The notes under the pieces: model-generated | What the model was told of the DNA's origin: nothing | The model's input: the letters and a program-made list of their open reading frames with translations, nothing else | The model's database searches: none | Position numbers and translations under genes: made by a program | Assembly: GCA_964393815.1 (NCBI GenBank) | Contig: CAYMUP010000003.1 | Span: 1 to 60,143, forward strand | Length of the DNA: 60,143 nucleotides | Direction of reading: 5' to 3' | Origin: JAGXIT01 sp964393815 | Lineage (GTDB): Bacteria; Patescibacteriota; Saccharimonadia; Saccharimonadales; UBA4665 | Part shown: piece by piece, positions 59,193 through 60,143 of the stretch | Layout: each line of letters opens with the position of its first letter | Position numbering within the stretch: position 1 is the first letter of the stretch

Positions 59193-60143
59193 TAATAGTA
59201 ATTAACCCCAACTCGACCTAAGCCCCCAGCAATAACACCTTAGGCACCCGAATCTGTGGCTTCTTTGGCTGTAATTGGTAGGCTATTAATCCGGCTAATA
59301 GGTTGACGCTGAAGTTTGTAAGGCTCCTATGCCGGCTATGCTCAATCTGTTCGTTGTTCTTCAGATGATCATTGACGGTCTCGATGATGAATCGTTTCCG
59401 CAGCATCAGTTTGTCCCAGAGCGGCAGCAGGCGTTGTCTCATATTGCGCCGGATATTCGTCACCAGCTGTAAGCCTTGTGGCCACAGCTGCTCAAAGAGC
59501 TCTTTCGAGAGATATCCTTTGTCCCCAAACAGCTTGCCGCGCAGTCCCTTAGTAAGACCAGCGACCACCGTCTTATTGGCGTCTGACACATTACCGGGTG
59601 TCAGGCGAATGGCAAGCAGTTCACCACGGTCATTGACCACGAGGTGCAGCTTGAATCCGAAGAACCAGCCTTCGGATGTGTGACCCCTAGTCGCACTGCC
59701 TGCGAATACCTTGTGCCGATTGATCCGCAGATTACTGCAAACCACGATGCTGGTACTGTCGATGAATTGGATACCGGTTTTTGCGCTGAGGCTACACAGC
59801 CACAGCAGGCAATGACCCAAAGGGACAAGACTACTGCCCATAAGCTCTAGGAAACGAGTGTAGCTGACCGCTTCAGGGAAGCAGCTTGCCACAAAGCCCG
59901 ACCCGAGCACTTCTTGTTCATAGTACCATTTGAACATACGGTAGCCACTCTGATGAAAGAAGATAGTGACCGTGAGTATCTCCGATAAGGACATACGAGA
60001 GGTAGTCCGTCGCTGTTTCAAGCCGCTGTCAAGTAATGACTGCTGCCACTGCGGTTCATATTCCTTGCAGAATTCATCAATAAGGTAAAATAGGGTTACC
60101 AGCTTCATATATGAGCCTCCTTTTGTTTGTTTTGTTGGTTACA
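59193..60143 (-). mobile_element. IS982-family insertion sequence, right end at or beyond the window edge
   Basis: About 950 bases holding one complete transposase gene read right to left. The left limit is estimated from the sequence just past the transposase stop. I could not confirm matching terminal inverted repeats: the start AACCCCAACTCG and the reverse complement of the right edge AACCAACAAAAC match only in part. The contig probably ends here because the element is repeated in the genome. Confidence 0.7.
59218..60108 (-). CDS. IS982 family transposase
   Basis: A 296-residue DDE transposase. The N-terminal helical part has SEILTVTIFFHQSGYRMFKW. The first Asp is in GIQFIDSTSIVVC near residue 116. 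GWFFGFKLHLVVNDRGELLA and LTPGNVSD lead to the second Asp in GKLFGDKGYLSKELFEQL near 196, and RKRFIIETVNDHLKN near 242 has the Glu. These blocks, including KHSRHRS-type EHSRHRSLTNF, are those of the IS982 family. The reading frame is intact, so the element may be active. AAGGAGGCTCATAT precedes the ATG. Confidence 0.95.
   Translation of the reverse strand: MKLVTLFYLIDEFCKEYEPQWQQSLLDSGLKQRRTTSRMSLSEILTVTIFFHQSGYRMFKWYYEQEVLGSGFVASCFPEAVSYTRFLELMGSSLVPLGHCLLWLCSLSAKTGIQFIDSTSIVVCSNLRINRHKVFAGSATRGHTSEGWFFGFKLHLVVNDRGELLAIRLTPGNVSDANKTVVAGLTKGLRGKLFGDKGYLSKELFEQLWPQGLQLVTNIRRNMRQRLLPLWDKLMLRKRFIIETVNDHLKNNEQIEHSRHRSLTNFSVNLLAGLIAYQLQPKKPQIRVPKVLLLGA

Noticed and set aside
59193..60143. Exact terminal inverted repeats and target duplication of the IS982 element
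   Set aside because: Only partial end similarity can be seen and the right flank is outside the window.

Overview
The window looks like a draft contig from a Candidatus Patescibacteria (CPR) genome, most likely Saccharibacteria (TM7). I infer this from the small, densely packed genes, the many exported proteins with no biosynthetic neighbours, a recurring N-terminal HHFLLP-type anchor, the CPR-style envelope gene set and a very divergent F1-ATPase. Stops are standard: TAA, TAG and TGA all end intact genes. A run of exactly 100 Ns (18729-18828) is a scaffold gap, and an IS982-type element reaches the right edge.

Layout. 1-7.3 kb: two related exported proteins face each other across a scarred stretch with tRNA-Gly, duplicated tRNA pieces and a broken gene. 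Then come tRNA-Cys, a small nucleotide-metabolism-like cluster, a LemA/TPM pair, tRNA-Leu and an acidic unknown. 7.3-12.4 kb: a HIT protein, then metG-tatD-two unknowns-cysteine desulfurase. 12.5-18.7 kb: an F1-like ATPase operon (c-like membrane protein, b, delta, alpha, gamma, beta, epsilon) with no subunit a and with a c-like hairpin lacking the ion-binding carboxylate. 18.7-27.1 kb: tandem terminator repeats around the gap, then seven exported or membrane-anchored proteins that resemble a divergent WxL/DUF916 surface locus. 27.2-35.8 kb: mnmA, an FtsA-like ATPase, a baseplate-J-like membrane protein, ruvX, mltG, a LysM-CHAP hydrolase and obg. 35.9-46.4 kb: three exported glycan-active proteins sharing one anchor, interleaved with sbcB-like exonuclease, two small membrane proteins and uvrA. 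46.5-60.1 kb: a gene broken by three stops, dedA, rplY, a large DEAH-type helicase, an ABC exporter, trhO, a Nudix/phosphatase/hydrolase/deformylase operon, an MFS transporter and the IS982 element.

How the genes relate. Cysteine desulfurase, MnmA and TrhO all serve tRNA wobble-uridine modification. MltG, the CHAP protein, the FtsA-like ATPase and the glycosidases serve the envelope. Many genes have a -10 box only 6-12 nt before the start codon, which suggests frequent leaderless transcription.

The most unusual items are the F1-like ATPase whose c-like subunit carries an exported domain and no carboxylate, a dispersed repeat of about 46 bp with about nine copies (one translated inside the epsilon subunit), and two tRNAs with rewired D-loop/T-loop contacts.
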